A program made the position numbers and the translations under genes. From Methylobacterium sp. (lineage in GTDB: Bacteria; Pseudomonadota; Alphaproteobacteria; Rhizobiales; Beijerinckiaceae): 34,566 nt of DNA. The stretch is taken from positions 1 through 34,566 of the forward strand of contig PNLY01000060.1 of the NCBI GenBank assembly GCA_013823325.1, given 5' to 3'. Of the stretch, positions 32,472 through 34,566 are shown one piece after another (the first letter of the stretch is position 1; the number at the start of each line of letters is the position of its first letter). Under the pieces are notes generated by a model. That model did not search any database and was not told the DNA's origin. It saw only the letters and a list, made by a program, of their open reading frames with translations.

Positions 32472-32847
32472 GCTCGAGCAGTTCCGCCTCGTAAGAGATC
32501 AGCTTCTTGGCAGCCTTGAGAGCTTTGTAGAGCTCACCGCTTAAGATGCAGTTATTGATTTCGGACATATGCGGCAAAGCGCTCGGCGCCGCCTGCATGA
32601 AATCGCGCACGAGCTGGAAGTAGACTTCGTGCTCCGCCGTGGGGTCGCCGGCGAGGTACATCAGCTGGATCGCGAGGTAGATCTTCTTGGCCGGCGTGTC
32701 GGCGCTGGCCGCGGTGAGGATGTCCTTCTCGCGCAGGATCGGCGCCTCGCCCTCGATGAAGAAGCGCGTGCGCTGCTCGTCGTTGCGGATGACGACCGAG
32801 CCGATGATGATGCGCTCGTTCGGCTTGAGCTCGACCTTGAGGGCCAT
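32455..32847 (-). CDS. flbT: Flagellin mRNA regulator FlbT
   Basis: A 130-residue FlbT protein. Recognisable parts are KVELKPNERIIIGSVVIRNDEQRTRFFIEGEAPILREKDIL and AKKIYLAIQLMYLAG, ending with INNCILSGELYKALKAAKKLISYEAELL. In Caulobacter FlbT binds the 5' region of flagellin mRNA and promotes its decay until the hook is finished; a similar role is expected here. The flagellin gene lies directly upstream on the same strand, 35 bases away, so all may be partly co-transcribed. Confidence 0.95.
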   Translation of the reverse strand: MALKVELKPNERIIIGSVVIRNDEQRTRFFIEGEAPILREKDILTAASADTPAKKIYLAIQLMYLAGDPTAEHEVYFQLVRDFMQAAPSALPHMSEINNCILSGELYKALKAAKKLISYEAELLEHAKRV

Positions 32848-32882
32848 GTCTGTCCCGCCTTCTGGCTGTTAGGGGAGGGGGC

Positions 32883-34223
32883 TCAGCCGAACAGGCGCAG
32901 CACGCCCTGGTCGGCCTGGTTGGCGAGCGAGAGGGCGGTCTGCGAGAGCTGCTGGCGGGTGTTGAGCGCGAGCAGGCTGGCGCCTTCCTCGTTCGGATCG
33001 GCCAGGACGAGATTGCCCGCGCCGGTGGTCAGCACGTTGGCGAGCTCCTTGGTGAAGTCCTGGCGGGCCTGGGCAACCGAGAGGTTCGAGCCGAGCGTCG
33101 AGGCCAGCGACTTCAGCGAGCTCAGCGAGCTCGTCAGCGCGGCGGTCGCCTTCTCAAGATCCATGTCGTTCTGGAAGTTGATGAAGCCGGCGAGCTGCGT
33201 GTTGATCGCGCGCGGGATGCCGAGATTGTCAGAGGTGATGTTCGAACCCTGGATGTCGAGCTTGGTCTGGTTGCGGCCGGTCTTCTCGTTGAAGACGATC
33301 GAGAGGCGGTCGCCCGAGAGCAGGTTGATGCCGTTGTAGCTCGAATCCTTGGCGAGATCATCGATCTTGTCGCGCAGGTCGTTGAACTGATCGATCAGGT
33401 TCGAGCGCACTGCCGAGGTGATGTTCGACGAGGTGATGGTCGAGGTGGCCACATCGGCGTCGCCGGCGGCGAAGTTGATCGCGGCGTTGCTGTTGGTGCC
33501 GGCGACCTGCGCCGCGGTGATGGCGGCCGGGCCGGCGTTGCCGACGCCGAAGCCGAACTCGACGGTCTGGGAGCCCTTGCCCTTGACGTTGAGCTGGCCC
33601 TTCTCGTCGACGAATGCCGTCACGAGGCCGGATTTATTGATCTCGTTGACGATGTCGCGAACCGTGGTCGTCGCCGTCAGTGCGAAGCTCGCCTCATAGG
33701 TGTCCGAGCCGACGGTGATCGAGAAGGCGGCGTTGGTGTTCGTCGTCGTGTTGATGCCGAGATGACCGGGCGAAGTCGCGGTCGCCGCAGCGGGAGCAGC
33801 CGCGCCGGGCGCCCCGATCAGCTTGTCGAGCGCCACATCCTTCAGGCTCTTGCTGGTCACCGCGGTTTCGGTGGCGTTCGCCAGGGCGCCGCCGGCCTTG
33901 GTCGGGCGGTTCTGGGCCGCGTCGGCCTGAGCCTGTTTCACCGTGGACTGCAGCGACTGGACCAGCTTGGTGATGCCGTCGATGCCCTTGGAGGCGGCCT
34001 GAATGGTCTGGATGCCGTTCGAGATGCCGTCGAGCAGGCCGGTGAGCTGGCTCGATCGATCGTTCAGCGACACAGAGGTGAAGTAATTCACCGGGTTGTC
34101 GATCGCGGAGTTGACCTTGCGGCCGGTCGCGAGGCGGTTCTGGATCACGCCCTGCTGAGCCGTGGTCTGCTGAAGGGTCAGCAGGTTGTTGCGGACGCCG
34201 TTCGACAGGATGGTGTTGGCCAT
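32883..34223 (-). CDS. fliC: Flagellin
   Basis: A 446-residue flagellin. The conserved N-terminus (ILSNGVRNNLLTLQQTTAQQGVIQNRLATGRKVNSAIDNPVNYFTSVSLNDRSSQL) and C-terminus (ASLLALNTRQQLSQTALSLANQADQGVLRLFG) form the D0/D1 core. The central part (about 115-270) is Ala/Thr-rich and surface exposed. As expected for alphaproteobacterial flagellins there is no Toll-like receptor 5-type site that I can recognise. It is the first of two tandem flagellins; the last ~45 residues are nearly the same as those of the next gene. About 100 bases of AT-rich DNA precede it. Confidence 0.95.
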   Translation of the reverse strand: MANTILSNGVRNNLLTLQQTTAQQGVIQNRLATGRKVNSAIDNPVNYFTSVSLNDRSSQLTGLLDGISNGIQTIQAASKGIDGITKLVQSLQSTVKQAQADAAQNRPTKAGGALANATETAVTSKSLKDVALDKLIGAPGAAAPAAATATSPGHLGINTTTNTNAAFSITVGSDTYEASFALTATTTVRDIVNEINKSGLVTAFVDEKGQLNVKGKGSQTVEFGFGVGNAGPAAITAAQVAGTNSNAAINFAAGDADVATSTITSSNITSAVRSNLIDQFNDLRDKIDDLAKDSSYNGINLLSGDRLSIVFNEKTGRNQTKLDIQGSNITSDNLGIPRAINTQLAGFINFQNDMDLEKATAALTSSLSSLKSLASTLGSNLSVAQARQDFTKELANVLTTGAGNLVLADPNEEGASLLALNTRQQLSQTALSLANQADQGVLRLFG

Positions 34224-34333
34224 TTCAGGTCCCTCAGACAGCGCGATTCGGCGCTCGGTCAGCTTGCTTAGGGACCGACAATCCTTTGTTAAGGCTAATA
34301 AACGGTTAATCGCGCCGCGACGCTGAAACGAAA

Positions 34334-34365
34334 AGCGGCGGAGCCATTGGCTCCGCCGCTCTTTT
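34334..34365 (-). terminator. Intrinsic terminator between the two flagellin genes
   Basis: AGCGGCGGAGCC and GGCTCCGCCGCT form a perfect 12-bp stem with a 3-base loop, flanked by T-rich sequence on each strand (CTTTTG on plus, TTTTCGTTTC on minus). It sits 48 bases after the stop of the right-hand flagellin, so it ends that transcript and separates the two flagellin units. Confidence 0.85.
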
Positions 34366-34412
34366 GCTTCGTCCCGCGTTCTGCGGGGTGATCCGCTCCT
34401 GCGGACCGAAGA

Positions 34413-34566
34413 TCAGCCGAGGAGACGCAGGACGCCCTGGTCGGCCTGGTTGGCGAGCGAGAGCGCCTGCTGCGAGAGCTGCTGACGGGTCTGCAGCGCG
34501 AGCAGGGAGGCGGCCTCCTGGTTCAGGTCGGCATTGACGAGGCTGTCGGCGCCGGTGGTCAGGACG
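34413..34566 (-). CDS. fliC: Second flagellin, C-terminal fragment (cut by window edge)
   Basis: The last 50 codons of another flagellin gene, read on the minus strand and ending in TGA at 34413-34415. Translation contains LTTGADSLVNADLNQEAASLL and ends ALSLANQADQGVLRLLG, nearly identical to the C-terminus of the flagellin at 32883-34223 in protein and DNA. The rest of the gene is outside the window. Tandem flagellin genes imply a mixed or switchable filament. Confidence 0.9.
   Translation of the reverse strand, partial: VLTTGADSLVNADLNQEAASLLALQTRQQLSQQALSLANQADQGVLRLLG

Noticed and set aside
34224..34330. Promoter for the first flagellin gene
   Set aside because: The region is AT-rich with TTAACC- and TTAACA-like hexamers, but no pair has convincing spacing, and no sigma-54 GG/GC pattern was found.

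Overview
The window looks like a chromosomal segment from a GC-rich alphaproteobacterium of the order Hyphomicrobiales (Rhizobiales), possibly Bosea or a close relative. The grounds are the flaF/flbT flagellin regulators next to flagellins, a type 2 ferredoxin/flavodoxin NADP reductase, strong G/C third-position bias with long antisense shadow frames, and several intergenic palindromes of kinds I remember from Rhizobiales genomes. No rRNA, tRNA, CRISPR array, integrase or insertion sequence was seen. The genus is an inference.

Layout. 1-1443 (minus): a cut-off NADP reductase and a GlcG/HbpS-like protein. 1735-2178: a BON-LysM protein. 2506-5716: a TRAP transporter operon (substrate-binding protein, small and large permease) with a trailing rhodanese. 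5947-6900: a secreted DUF3829 protein. 7020-10974: a form II CoxL-like molybdenum hydroxylase subunit followed by two c-type cytochromes. 10977-11887 (minus): a RES-Xre toxin-antitoxin pair with a recognisable promoter. 11975-15057 (minus): an XRE-cupin regulator, a DMT transporter, a GNAT acetyltransferase and an SDR-like protein without the usual catalytic Tyr/Lys. 15182-17217: a metallophosphoesterase and a glycosyltransferase, translationally coupled and matching the PlcP/Agt phosphate-stress lipid-remodelling pair. 17384-19171 (minus): a CPA2 antiporter. 19352-20197: a MoxR/CoxD-type AAA+ ATPase, with a lipoprotein antisense at its tail. 20883-21705: a DUF2975 membrane protein with its small HTH partner. 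21712-22974 (minus): a membrane protein with an N-terminal ABA4-like half, divergent from a TetR regulator that begins the tetR-sixA-ycjX-ycjF run (23076-26791). 27141-34566: flagellar genes flgE, flgK, flgL (plus), then flaF, flbT and two flagellins (minus), the last one cut by the window edge.

The most unusual features are palindromes. At least four large imperfect inverted repeats lie between genes. One palindrome family occurs twice: once upstream of the TRAP operon and once inside the reading frame of the metallophosphoesterase, where with a second hairpin it encodes much of the C-terminal tail. Other points of interest are the orphan CoxL-like subunit paired with cytochromes rather than FAD/2Fe-2S subunits, the catalytically atypical SDR, the ABA4-like fusion, and a sigma-54-like element upstream of flgE. 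I see no clear new defence system; the RES-Xre pair is the only element of that kind.
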